DNA of 64,000 bases from Morella rubra (GCA_003952965.2 CM025854.1:20010111-20074110), one strand, 5' to 3'. Counted from the stretch's first letter, positions 35,390-46,566 are shown. The notes: a model not told the origin generated them from the sequence alone. Program-made: numbers and translations.

Positions 35390-35535
35390 TTTGGATGAAT
35401 CAACCTATAGAAGTGGAGTAGCGGCTAATAGTATTCATTGAACAAAAAACAAAAGTAAAGCGCGCAAGAGACCAGAATATGAAGATCTGCAAGAGTTCTG
35501 AAGGTTTTTGGTTTGTCGACCTGACTCATAAAAAA
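35390..35535 (+). pseudogene. B3 gene 5' fragment, copy 2
   Basis: Same fragment as copy 1: GGATGAATCAACCTATAGAAG, GCGGCTAATAGTATTC and the EGFWFVD-coding text (GGTTTTTGGTTTGTCGAC). It stops at the same ACTCATAAAAAAC junction. The TATA-like element is mutated. Confidence 0.7.
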
Positions 35536-36894
35536 CTTTTCATTACCGTACAGATTCCTGTGGTTTACACCGACAGATCCCTGAAGTAAGTTTTTTTGAC
35601 AAACCGATTCCTGTCCAATTGTCATTAGCCAATGGATGGATGGTACTCACTCGAATTTTAAATTTCATCTCAGTGCCAATCTTAGGCTGTCGCTTGGCAT
35701 GAATTTTTTTTTTTTTCTCAAATTTGGTAATTGGCTCCCAAAATTTTGGCCAACCCAAATATTTTGCTAAATAAAATAACCTCAAAATAATCTTTCTCTC
35801 CCCATCAAATTATCTCTTTTTATCAAAATAAACATAAAAAAATTCACTAAAATCATATTGCTTCATTTTATTTTATTTTTACCAATCCTCATACACCAAA
35901 TTTTTAAACCCCAAAATTTTGAGAGCCAAACACTTCTCGGGTTTTCAACATGAAGGTACCTAGATACACTTTTGCGATAAAATTGGTCCTTAGTTCAATT
36001 GTAGGTAGCCAACTAACGGAGAAGCTGAAACAAAAGAATATAAAACTATTATATGCAACCTTCAAATTCAATTTTTATTTAAAAGACATTACTTTTTATT
36101 TATATATCATTTTTTTATTTTTTAATAGATTTTTAAATTTTTTAATAATTTTGTCTTGTAAGGGCATTTCTGTCATTTTGCATGTTGTTTAACGGCTAAA
36201 TCAAACGGAAGGCAAGAATTAATTATTTTAAAACATATGGGGTGGAATAAAATATTTTGAAACTTAAAGAAGGTTTATTGATTTTTTTTTCCTATAGGTA
36301 TGGGCTTACTATAATGTTCCCCCCAAAAAAATTTCGGTTTACAGAAAATTTGTGCTTAGTTTGCTTTCTAAAAAATAATAGAGCTTTTACACTTAATTTA
36401 AAAACTTTATACTTTAACCTTATTTTTCAGATACTTGCCAAATACTTAAAACAAGTAAAAGAAATTACAATATTTGTTTTACGAGCAAACAAACTAACCC
36501 TTAAGCTTTATTATTAAATATATTGTCACAAGAAATTTTTTTATCTAAAACTTTTAATTTTTTTTTTTAGAAAATATAACAGTTCAAGATTCAAGTTCAA
36601 TTTTGAAATTTAACAAATAAATTATTTTAAACATTTGAGGGGCCCAAATATTAATTTTTGTAAAGACTATATATATACATATAGGGACAAAAGGGGAGGG
36701 GTTAAAAAACGTGCATCTAGACCGAGTAATTCAAGTATTATCACATAATATAGTCTATGACTTTGTTGTATCGAGCAATTATATTTATTTTTTAGTTTTA
36801 GTGTTTTGGCATAAGTATGCAATTTACAATACCAATTATTTGAGACCCGCCACTTTTTCCAATATTTGAGACCCGCCACTGTTTTGATACCCAC

Positions 36895-37010
36895 CGCCTT
36901 TGGATAAATGAACTTATAAAAGTGGAGTAGCGGCTAATGGTATTCAGATAACAAAAAACAAAAGTAAAGCGCGCAGTTTTTGGGTTTGTCAACCCTTACT
37001 CATAAAAAAC
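36895..37010 (+). pseudogene. B3 gene 5' fragment, copy 3
   Basis: It carries the TATA-like CTTATAAAAGTGG and GCGGCTAATGGTATTCAG. The segment holding the start codon is deleted, so the text jumps from AAGCGCGCA to TTTTTGGGTTTGTC before the common ACTCATAAAAAAC junction. Confidence 0.65.
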
Positions 37011-38380
37011 TTTTCATTAAACGTTTTCAAGAAAAAGTTTTCATTTTCAGTGTTTCGTTCTGAAATATTTTTTGATATTTTGACACGTTTAATGATTTAC
37101 GTATTTATATTAAAAGGTTTAATTACTGTACAAGTCCTTGTGTTTTATACCGACAGGGTCCTTGAGGTAAGTTTTTTTGACAAACCGATTCTCGTCCAAT
37201 TGTCATTAGTCAACGGAAGGATGGTACTCACTCGAATTTTAAATTTCTTCTCAGCGCCAATCGTAGGCTGTCGCGTGGCATGAAATTATTTTTCTCAAAT
37301 TTGGGGCATGTTTGTTTATATGAAAATTTTAGAATTTGAATCAAACTTTTTAAATTTACAATCCTAACATTATTCCTACACGCATACCAATACAACTCAA
37401 CAATTTCTACACGCATACAAATAAAACTCCAACATCACCTAAATATTCACACCATACTTAGAGTTCTTAACATCACCTTGCTCGTTGGGTTGCCACGGAA
37501 ATTTTTGTTTGCTATTACCCTTTTGTTTTTGAGCAGTTAGACTATTTAACTTGGTTCTATGTAGGTGCCCAACCCCCGTAGTTGGAGTTTTGTTCTAGTT
37601 TTGAATAAAAGTTGGGGATAGCTCTCCGCCCCTTTATTAACAAATATATTATCACAAGAAATTTGTTTATCTATAACTTTTAAGTTTTTTTAGAAAATAT
37701 AAAAGTTAAAGATTCAAGTTCAATTTTGAAATTTTAGCAAATAAATTATTTTAAATATTTGAGGGCCCAAATATTAATTTTTATAAAGATTATATATATA
37801 CATATAAGGATGAAAGGGGAGGGGTTTGCATCCAGACTGAGTAATTCAAGTATTATCACATAATATAGTCTATGACTTTGTTGTATCGAGCAATTATATT
37901 TCTTTTTTAATTTTTCTATTTTGGCATAAGTATGCAATTTACAATATATACCAATTGCCCCTATTTTCTAGAACCAGGCCATTACCAAAATAAAGGGTTC
38001 GGTTACTATGCTGATGGTTATTGTGCTGGTGATGGACGGCCACGATTAAATTTTCAAGATTCAATAGCTGCTAACACGCCACCTCAATTAATGAATTTGA
38101 CCAGGAACTGACCCGATTCGACCCATTTTGTTGCTGACACATTAACTGACCAAACAAAAAAAACATTACCTAAATTGAACTCTCTCTTCTTCGCACGTCT
38201 CCCAACTTCCCAGACAAACTTCGTCCTCCCATAGCTGTCGCGCCCAGCCTCCCCTAGCTTCCCGTCGTGGCCCCCCATTGCCCATTTTATCCGTTGGCTG
38301 CCTTTGTTTATTGGTTTCTGCAATCTTTATACAAGTGTGCGTTCGTTTTATTGTATTTTTTTTTTTATTTCCTTTTGCAG

Positions 38381-38429
38381 GTGGATGCAGCTCCTGCTGT
38401 CCTCCCACCGTCAAATTCTGTCAAAAAAG
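38381..38429 (+). pseudogene. Captured nucleolin exon in left terminal repeat
   Basis: A 49-base exon with TTTTGCAG before and GTACCA after encodes VDAAPAVLPPSNSVKK. Plant nucleolins (NUC-L1 type) have this sequence shortly after their MGKSSKKSATK start. The flanking intron sequence is also carried, so genomic DNA and not a cDNA was captured. Confidence 0.75.
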
Positions 38430-39539
38430 GTACCAATTATTTTATTAATGCTTCACCTATTTTTGTGTCCTGATTTCTTTCGGTGGATTATAGTTATGAT
38501 GCGTGGTTCTTGGGTGTTTGATTTTGAGAACCTTAGGTGTTTTTTTGGTTGAGTTTGTACTTTTATTTAATCTGTAAAAGTTTAAGGCATTCATGTTCTC
38601 TTGGTCCTAATTTACATAAATTTTTGGTCTATTAATCTGTTTGAGGTGAAAACAGAGTTTTTCATTGGTATTGAGCATTCAATCTAAAACCAATGTTTGA
38701 TGTTGAACTGTGAGCTAGTTATATTATCTTTTTTATAGATTTTTTTTGTGGCATAATTAAACTACTCGATGATTTAGGGATGCTTTCGTTGTATTCTTTT
38801 TTAAGATTTTGTTCATGTTGTAGTTTTGCATGCCCTGAGATAGGTAGCATCCATTTTTTGGGACACCTTGTCAGCATCTTCTTACTAGTTTAGTCACTTG
38901 ACTTTTTGATTATTAACCCTGCGTAACTGACGTGATTTTTATTATTAATCATCAGTCGAAATAGTTTTTGACTTCTTACTGGTTTAGTATATGCTGCTTT
39001 TTAGATGTGGTGTTACTTCGTAGAAACTAATTAAATTGAGTATCTCTATGCTTTGCAATGAGTGAGGGAAAAGTGAATGAGATGTAAACTTAAGAGGTTT
39101 GGATGATTTATGGATTCTGAAATGTTCAATGATCTTCTGGGTAGCTTTTGAAAGTGAAAATTTTCTCAAAATGCTCCGTCTCAAGAAATAGAGGCCATCA
39201 CTATAATTTGTATATGGCCTTTCTTGAAATGGCAGTGTTTCATACAACTTTGTTCCTTTATGCAAGGGCTTCCATCTTTTTCCATACTAGCTTCTTTGAA
39301 TATAAGTGTGGGATATATTGGACATCACTTTGCACTTGAGATTATGATGTTTTAGTCTTTGGGTTGTAAAAGTTTATGGTTTATTTTGCATGCCATCATT
39401 AACTGATGTAATTTAGATGTTTGAAACTGTGTTCTGATCACAGTTTGATAGTTATGACAAAATTATGAAGTTATGATGTTCTAGTAATTTTGATGTTGGT
39501 AACTCCAATTGGTTTGTAATTTTAGATTGTATGAGTGCC

Positions 39540-39990
39540 GGGGATTTTGGAGAAGTATGAATTTTTTTAAGTTGCTGTCATACTAACGAGTTGTTGTCCA
39601 TGTTGCAGAGTTGCTGTCAGTGTGACCTTTTTTTGGAGTTGCTGTCATATGGGAGAGTTGCTGTCAAGTAGCTGGTACTTTGGAGCTGCTGTCAAGAAGC
39701 TGGAATTTTGGAGTTGCAGAAATATGGAGATGCCTTCTCTAGTTGCTGTAAATTTGGAGTTTTTATGTGAATTCTAGTTGTTGTATTTGGAATAGATGTA
39801 CATTCTAGTTGCTGTAAATTTAGAGTTTTTATGTAAATTCTAGCTGTTGTAAATTTAAAGTTTTTATGGGAATTTTAGCTGTTGTACAAGAAATGGAGTT
39901 GCAAATATTCAAAAGTAATTTTAGGACCCTGTAAATTTAGAGTTTTTATGGGAATTTTAGCTGCTGTACAAGAAACGGAGTTGGAGATAT
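39540..39990. repeat. Degenerate short tandem repeats in the Pack-MULE
   Basis: About ten AGTTGCTGT-like units occur (GAGTTGCTGTCA, TCTAGTTGCTGTAAATT). The second half settles into a ~55 base unit with GTAAATTTAGAGTTTTTATG repeated three or four times. It does not look coding. Confidence 0.6.
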
Positions 39991-40555
39991 TTAGAAGTAA
40001 TTAAGGACCCAAGACATTCATAAAAATGCACATTACAGCCACTTCCATTGTAGCATAATATCCTTAAATCCTACCATTTACAACTTGCCCAACAAAATTG
40101 GCAAGATAATCACAAGCAGTTTACCCAATACAATTTCACAACTTCAAAACTCCAACACTCTAAAACAACAAGTTCACAAGATCAACCTAAGAAATCACTT
40201 AGACCTAGTAAACAATAGTGCATCTATGATCGCAACAGCAGCCTAAGACACTGCAAGCATGCATTTTAGTACCTGGTTAGAATGCTTCAGCAAAGCCACC
40301 CATGAACGCTTGTAGTAGCTTATAGATGGAAGTCAATTAGACACCTGTTTCAGCTGTTAAAGGCCTTTTCGAATTTTGTTGCAGTGACCTGTAGCTTCAT
40401 TTAATAAAAAAAGATAATAAAGTGAGAAGGGTTCAACTAATATTATATCATATACTAACTTTAAACAGCATCGCATTTTAACTGTAACCACAGTAATTGA
40501 AAAACTCAAAATAGGTGCAATAAAAGACACGAGGCATTGAAAAGATAAGAGAACC

Positions 40556-40720
40556 TTAAAGCATGAAATCTGAGGTGATGTCATCTTCCTCATCTGACTC
40601 GGTATCTGAATCTGAACTATCACTCGAGTCATTTTCCTTTTTTGGGTGAGACAATGCACCATTCTTCGCAGCAGCTGCAGGCATCTTTTTTGATAATGCG
40701 GTTACCTTAGTCTTTGGAAC
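40556..40720 (-). pseudogene. Captured nucleolin acidic-region exon
   Basis: The frame runs VPKTKVTALSKKMPAAAAKN, GALSHPKKEND, SSDSSDSDTESDEEDD and ends TSDFML at a TAA at 40,556. A TTTAAG acceptor precedes it. The lysine/alanine stretch followed by an acidic serine run is the N-terminal half of a plant nucleolin. Here it is followed by a stop instead of RNA-binding domains. Confidence 0.7.
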
Positions 40721-40884
40721 CTTAAACAGAGAAAAAAAGTCAATATTTCACACCCACTCAGATATTTTAGACCAATATCTAGACAACCACAATGTTCAGA
40801 AGGTGCGCAGAGAACAACGTAAGCATCACAAAAAGGTTATGATTATAGTCGTATCATCAAAAATAATGAGTGAACTTTAATGCC

Positions 40885-41201
40885 TTGATATGCGGTCACC
40901 AAGAACAAGCAGCCCTTGCAAAAGTGTTCGTGAAATATAATCATTTGAACGAGCTTGCTTAAAGTAGTAGTTCTTCAACAACGTCTTTGCTGAAGACCGT
41001 TTTGTAGGATCTTTCACCAAGCAACTAGCCATCATCTCCTTAAATGACTGAAGACAAAGAAGAAAGACCAAAAGCGCTTATTGTACATAACAATAAGCAA
41101 TGAGAGAGTTCAACATATTGTTAACAGCATACCTTTGAAAACTTGTTATCCCTTTCATAATCAAGGCCAGGGGGTGCATTTTGCAAGGTCATAAGCAGTA
41201 C
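40885..41201 (-). pseudogene. Captured Ste20-like protein kinase exons
   Basis: Exon 1 (41,133-41,201) encodes LLMTLQNAPPGLDYERDNKF. Exon 2 (about 40,885-41,047) encodes SFKEMMASCLVKDPTKRSSA, KTLLKNYYFKQARSNDYI and SRTLLQGLLVLGDRI. The intron between them has GT and AG borders. This is the end of the kinase domain (subdomains X-XI, with the conserved CLVKDPxKRPSA motif) and the tail of the plant Ste20/BLUS1-like family. The catalytic loop is not included, so no kinase activity is possible. Confidence 0.8.
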
Positions 41202-41705
41202 CTGGCAACAGTAAATTTGCTTCGGGTTCAATGCACTCCAGAGTGTTTCAGAGAAGATGCTGACCAGGTGTCCCAACAAATGGATGCTACCTATCTCATG
41301 GCATGCAACACTACAACATGTACAAAATCTTCAAAAAGAATACAACGTAAGCATCCCTAAATATCGAGTAGCTTAATTCTGCCACACAAAAAAAATCTAT
41401 AAAAAAAGATAATATAATTAGCTCACAATTCAACATCAAACATTGGTATCAGGTTGAATGCTCAATATCAATGAAAAACTCTGTTTTTACCTCAAACAGA
41501 TTAACAGACCAAAAATTTATGTAAATTAGGACCAAGAGAACATGAACGCCTTAAACTTTTACAGGATTAAATAAAAGTACAAACTCAATTAAAAAAACAC
41601 CTAAGGTTCTCAAAATGAAACACCCAAGAACCACGCATCATAACTATAATCCACCAACGAAATCAGGACACAAATAGGTGAAGCATTAATCAAATTAATT
41701 GGTAC

Positions 41706-41754
41706 CTTTTTTGACAGACTTCGACGGTGGGAGGACAGCAGGAGCTGCATCCAC
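41706..41754 (-). pseudogene. Captured nucleolin exon in right terminal repeat
   Basis: Inverted copy of the exon at 38,381. It encodes VDAAPAVLPPSKSVKK with GT and AG borders. The lysine (SKS) here is the usual nucleolin residue, so this arm looks closer to the captured original than the left arm (SNS). Confidence 0.75.
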
Positions 41755-42734
41755 CTACAAAAGGAAATTTAAAAAAAAAAAAATAAAACGAACACACACT
41801 TGTATAAAGATCGTAGAAACTGATAAACAAAGGTAGCCAACCGATAAACTAGGCAATGGCGACGGGGAGCTGGGGGAGGCTGGGCGCGACGGTTGTGGGA
41901 GGACGAAGTTGGGAGACGTGCGAAGAAGAGAGAGTTCTTTTTTTTTTTCTAAATGAAGAAGAGAGAGTTCAAATTGGCTTTTTTTTTTTTCTGGGTCAGT
42001 CCGCGGATCAACAACAAAAGGGGTCGAATCTGGTCAATTTGCGGGTCAAATTCATTGATTGAGGTGTCGTATTAGCAGCCATTGGATATTGAAAATTTAA
42101 TAGTGGCTGTCCATCGGTAGCCATCAGCACAATAACCATCAGCATAGTAACCGAACCCACAAATTTAAACTCAAAAGCCCATGTACGGTGCGCGCCTTCA
42201 GATCGAATCAACATATTAGGAAGAGGAACAAAATCTACTCCAAGAGGCAAAATGGAATAGATGACAACTGATTGTAGACTTGTAGTTCGAGTAGTGCTTC
42301 TTTTGGTAGGAAATATCACATTGACTTTGTCAGAGAATCCTTTTCCAATTTCTCAGCAATCTATATGAGAATTTTTGTAGGTTCAATCATTTGAGTTCAG
42401 AGTAATTTAAGTGTGGATTTGATATGTTAAACGGGTTCTAGAATTTCCGCGCACGGACTGCATCCACAATCAATTGTAGTTAGACTGCAGCATAAGTGTA
42501 GTCCAACAAAATGAATGGCAGTTAACCAGCAACTTCGTGGTATTAAAAGTATATATTATTATTTGATCATTAGATTATTCAAATTTTGGGTCTAACACAG
42601 TTAATAATCTTATTAATTAATACTTATTCTTTTTTTAGTGATCTTATTCTTTGGTCACCCTAATACAAACTAGTGAAAAAAGGCCCAAACAGGTAAAAGG
42701 GAGTAGCGCGCGGCTAATGGTATTCGGAGAACAA

Positions 42735-42748
42735 CTTATAAAAGGTAG
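42735..42748 (+). promoter_or_regulatory. TATA-like element of the B3 gene
   Basis: CTTATAAAAGG lies about 55 bases before the ATG at 42,793, in the segment that is also duplicated upstream. The position is short for a TATA box followed by a leader, so it is only a candidate. Confidence 0.4.
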
Positions 42749-42792
42749 TAGCGCGCGGTATTCAGAGAACAAAAAACAGAAGTAAAGAGATC

Positions 42793-43782
42793 ATGAAGAT
42801 CTGCAGGAGTTCCGAAGGTTTTTGGTTTGTCGACCCTGACTCATGTTGTTCGCCGTTAGCCAACCTGCTGCTTCTCGCTGATGTTGCTACTAAGATCGCT
42901 GAAGATGAAGAAAAATCTAAGCAACAAAGGAGGAAGAGAAGCTACGGGAGCATTCAAGGAGATTCTAGTTTCATAATTCCCAAGAAGTCCAAAAAGAATG
43001 AAGGAAAAGTTGGCATGGGATCGAGAAAGGGCCCGAAGGTGGATGTGCTTACCGTTAATCCAAGATCATGCTGTTCTCCGTTAGCCAACCCGCTGCTTCT
43101 CGCCGATGTTGCTACTAAGGTCGCTGAAGATGAAGAAAAATCTAAGCAACAAAGGAGGAAGAGAAGCTACGGGAGCATTCAAGGAGATTCCAGTTTCATG
43201 ATTCCCAAGAAGTCCAAAAAGAATGAAGGAAAAGTTGTCATGGGATCGAGAAAGGGCCCGAAGGTGGATGTGCCTAACGTTAATCCAAACCCACTACCGG
43301 AGTTGTCCGAGGAATTCAAACATATGATCGAGCAAATGGCTGGAACCGAAGTGACTATGGTGATCTAAAAAACCCTAACCATGAGCGACCTAAAAACAGA
43401 TAACTCTCGGTTATCCATGCCTTTTGGCCAGATCCAGGTCAATTTCTTGCGAGTGGAAGAGAAACAAAATCTAAGCCAAAGAGGCAAAATGGAAGTGCCA
43501 TTCATGGTAGCCTCGCAAATGGTTGGTAAGATGATCTTGGGGCAGTGGGACATGCGCAAAGACTCAGGGACATGTCCTCAATGTATGTGCTGAAGACTTA
43601 CTGGAATGAGGTCGCAAAAACAATGAACTCAAGCTTGGGGATGTGGTCCAAATTTGGTCTTCCGTGTTGGTGATGCTGATCAACTTTGCCTAGCTCTTAT
43701 CGTGGTTGCTAGAGGAGGAAGTGGTACTCTTAACAGTACTGGGAGCAAAAGCAATGACAAGGATCCAGCTGTGTGCAAGTAG
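42793..43782 (+). pseudogene. B3/DUF313 domain protein, pseudogene with internal duplication
   Basis: The first frame (191 codons) begins MKICRSSEGFWFVDPDS. It then repeats a 75-residue unit twice: CCSPLANLLLLADVATK at residue 18 and CCSPLANPLLLADVATK at residue 93. Each unit ends in a basic stretch (KQQRRKRSYGSIQ, IPKKSKKNEGK) that could be a nuclear signal. The B3 domain of the DUF313 type begins at LPELSEEFKHMIEQMAGTEV. It is cut by TAA at 43,366, where relatives have a glutamine (VIQK), and resumes in the same frame as TLTMSDLKTDNSRLSMPFGQ and IQVNFLRVEEKQNLSQRGKM. Later parts need frame changes: SSMYVLKTYWNEVAK, NNELKLGDVVQIWS, and GDADQLCLALIVVARGGSGT, ending at 43,782. One nonsense and about three frame changes make it a pseudogene. 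In the family this domain binds DNA. Confidence 0.82.
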
Positions 43783-44618
43783 CAGCGGATCAGGTAGAGA
43801 GGGAGAATTGGCAGGTCGGGGCAGTCAGTGGTACGTTTTCGGGGATGATGACACGCGGTTTTCTTTCCGGAGAATTTAGTAAAGACTAGTCTTTCGAAGT
43901 ATGATCATGGGCTTTGGTACTACGTTGGGGCTCGCAGAACAAGCTTTTCAGCCTTGGCACTTGCGGTGTTGGAGGTGCTGGCCAGAAGTGCTGACCTGAG
44001 GGCATGCAGAGGACTAAAGAACTCCTGGGTCTGAAGTCCACTAATATTTCCTTATGTCATTTGACACTTATAATTTTTTCCTGGTTGATGACCAACATGC
44101 TTGTCATTAGCTATTATGTTTAATTTTTTTTATCTAATGTAAATTTTGAAGTTTTATTATCAATCAGACTTCGATTTTATAACTGTGTACCTGTCTTTCA
44201 ACAAAAACTTAGAAAAAAGAGTATATACAAATCAAAGACTACGAGGAAGATCTGATTCGTCAGTCTTGGCTTCCAAGTTAAAGCAATTAAGCCAGGAAAC
44301 ACGGCAGTGAAGAGCTTTAGTGCTCAGTGTATATGAAAGGAAAAAACATGGAAAGAAAAGATAAAGAAGTGTTAAACTGAAGTAAAAGAGGTTATCATAT
44401 GAAATCATACACGTCCTTAGGAGTACGTAGCACGAAGCACACACACAATTCAATGGAAACGGATCATATCAAGCCGTTCAGACTACAGAGAGTAGTGCTG
44501 GAGTAGACTGAAATGATCTGAACGAACAAAACACACAGAATACTCCAAAGTAAAAAGAAAGATACTTCAAACAATACAACGAGACTTCAGAAGAAGCAAC
44601 GAAAACTGACTTGTCCAT
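43783..44618. other. Intergenic, no gene recognised
   Basis: This covers the downstream flank of the B3 pseudogene and the 3' side of the FLA gene. No domain-bearing frame is visible. Confidence 0.5.
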
Positions 44619-45883
44619 TCAGAGGCCATTGTGATCTTCGATCTCCGCTGTCCGCCTGTCTTGAGGCATGGGGACTTCGCTGCAACGTGTACTCCCATCC
44701 AGAGCATCACAATGTCCATTCGCCGTCCGATCTGTGGCCACATGTTCCGCACCGTTTGATACTGCTCCTCCACCGAGTATATGATCGTTTTCGGCAAGGG
44801 AGGGATGAATGTGTGGGAACGGCAAGAACACACTGTGCACCACGATCTTCAGGTTGCGCATTACGTCGGGAACCTTGATCCTGACGTAGTTGATCCTCAT
44901 CGGCGTCCCCGAAAACCCTCCACTGGAGGTTGTGACCACCAAAGACTGGCTTCGCTGGAGAGTCGGCAGAACCGTCTCCACGGGGAGCTTCTCAAGGTCG
45001 GACGAAGTCAAGTAATGGTTCGGCACGATGTGGAAGCGGACGTTGTTAATGTACGAGTGCGAACCCGAGAAGATCGAAACGTCGTCTATCGCGAACACCG
45101 TCATGTTGGTGAGGCCGACGAGCTCAGCGTACTTGACCTTCATGGCGAGCGCTAAGATGCTAAAGCCGTTGCTGCGGAGCCTGAGCATGGCCTCCCGGAG
45201 CATCAGGCGCATCAAAGGGGGCTGCATCTTGTATGTAGCCGTGTAATCAGGATGGAATGGGAAAGAGAGCGAGGTCATCCTATCGAAGTCGCAAGAAAAC
45301 GGCGAGAGAGGAGAGACGAAGCTTTGGAGGCCGTGAACGACGACAAGGCCATTGTTGAAGAGATCAGGCTGCGTGACCTCCATTCCCTCGACAAAGACCT
45401 TCGCAGCGGAGGCTGAGCCGTTGCCGTTCTTGGACCTCTCGAAGGTGACTGTAATGCAACGGCCAGGACTTAGTGTCTCGATCTTGGTACCGAAAGGAGC
45501 TTCCGGAGATAGTCTATGGTGAAGAGGCCGGGAATGGAGTGTTCTCGAAGGAGGTTGGGGATGGAGCAATAGATGCAGCTGCTAATGGAGGAGTCGGAAG
45601 GTGCAAAGAGAGTGGAGGGACCCGTCCATGAAGTGGAGTGTGCGGCGGTGGCGAAGGCGTTGAAACCGAGATGGGAGAGGATCGGAGGGAGGAGAGATGA
45701 GTGGGAGAAGAACGCGAGGTCTTGCGGTTCTTTAGATGGTGCTGGAGTTGGAGTTGGTGTTGGTGAATATGAAGGTGTGAAGCTCTGCTCCAGTGCGTCA
45801 ATGGTGGTTGCGCTTGAGAAGAACAGTCTTGCGAAGGTCAAGATCAGCGCCAGGGCCAATGTGAATCGCAGAGAGGTTTCCAT
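44619..45883 (-). CDS. Fasciclin-like arabinogalactan protein, FLA20-type, one frame break
   Basis: A cell-wall/extracellular adhesion-type protein. The start METSLRFTLALALILTFARL is a signal peptide. A short proline/threonine stretch (SPTPTPTPAP, typical arabinogalactan attachment) follows. The first fasciclin domain shows STLFAPSD-like text (GPSTLFAPSDSSISS) and the second shows NMTVFAIDDVSIFSG and RFHIVPNHYLTSSDLEKL, the H1 and YH motifs. The hydrophilic end lacks a GPI-anchor signal, as in the FLA19-21 group; total length would be about 420 residues, as expected. The gene lies in two overlapping frames, 45,883-45,470 and 45,569-44,619. The family's DYLRKL...FGTKIETLSPGRCITV runs from one frame into the other near 45,490-45,510. 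A single indel, either mutation or assembly error, explains it. No intron is seen. Confidence 0.8.
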
Positions 45884-46566
45884 GGGTAGAGAGAGAGAGA
45901 GAGAGAGAAGAAAACAGCAAGAGCGACGGAACTAAAGAGTGAAAGCAAATGAAGAAGAGGGCTCTTATACGTGACGAGGGCGTACGGACCCGCTACTGTT
46001 GTTAGTTACGGGAGCGTGACGGAGGCGCGTGAATCTGTTCGGGTAGCGAGACGGCTGCGTGTTTGTTTGATGGTTCTAGCCTCTTCGTTTCAGTTAGTTT
46101 TGGCGGGGATTTTCATAACAGAAACCAAAACATCCCGAAACCATGAACCAGGGCCTGATTTGTAATTTTGTTAATCGATATATAGTAGTACGTGACCTTA
46201 TTTTAAAGGACCATAAATCTACCGGACCATTTTTGGAAACAGAACAATCTGATCTGTCAAAGAGATTTGCACCGGTTTCTAGGTTTAACGTGGCCCGGCC
46301 CAGTGGAAATTCGAATAACACATGCTAGGCGCCTGAACATGGGCAATGCCAGTTGCTTTGACAAATGTTGCTAGATCTTAAATTCTTATTCCAGTACAAT
46401 TTTTCATGTGCTCGATAGGTTTCGTTACCAGTTTATTGTACAAACTTTATTTACAAGATCTGAGCGCATTGCCTCACCTTTTAGTAGACAAAAAGGTTGG
46501 ACCTCTTTTTACACGAACGACTGTGTATCATGATCATCTACTCATAATTCTACTGATCTAAAGCTC
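45884..46566. promoter_or_regulatory. FLA promoter side and intergenic DNA
   Basis: On the minus strand a CGTATAAGAG TATA-like element lies at about 45,963-45,972, followed by a CT-rich leader with (CT)9-like text ending at the FLA ATG. Beyond 46,000 nothing is recognised. Confidence 0.35.

Larger units (their letters stand above)
32820..37950. repeat. Tandem segmental duplications of about 2 kb
   Basis: The same ordered segments recur. A block with CGTCCAATTGTCATTAGCCA appears near 32,935, 35,090, 35,612 and 37,193. A block with TTCGGTTTACAGAAAATTTG-like sequence appears near 33,650 and 36,330. A block with TCAAGTTCAATTTTGAAATT appears near 34,452, 36,592 and 37,715. The promoter and first codons of a B3 gene appear at 34,760, 35,390 and 36,895. 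Spacing between equivalent blocks is about 2.1 kb for the main pair, with partial extra copies. No intact gene is present. Confidence 0.8.
37995..42158. mobile_element. Pack-MULE with ~0.9 kb terminal inverted repeats
   Basis: The left end GGGTTCGGTTACTATGCTGA and right end TCAGCATAGTAACCGAACCC are inverted. The inverted repeat runs about 37,995-38,890 and 41,260-42,158 (mirror sum about 80,150), with scattered mismatches and small indels. Long terminal repeats, no transposase and host exons inside are the marks of a Pack-MULE. Captured pieces are nucleolin exons (one inside each terminal repeat, one in the middle) and two exons of a Ste20-like kinase. A clear 9 bp duplication is not visible: CAAAATAAA on the left, ACAAATTTA on the right. 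Confidence 0.8.

Noticed and set aside
40357-40662. 101-codon open frame on the minus strand in the Pack-MULE
   Set aside because: It is a different frame over the nucleolin acidic exon and its downstream region; the exon reading explains the sequence better.
45573-45935. Open frame of 120 codons on the plus strand over the FLA gene
   Set aside because: It is antisense to the signal-peptide and proline-rich exon of FLA and is explained by its codon composition.
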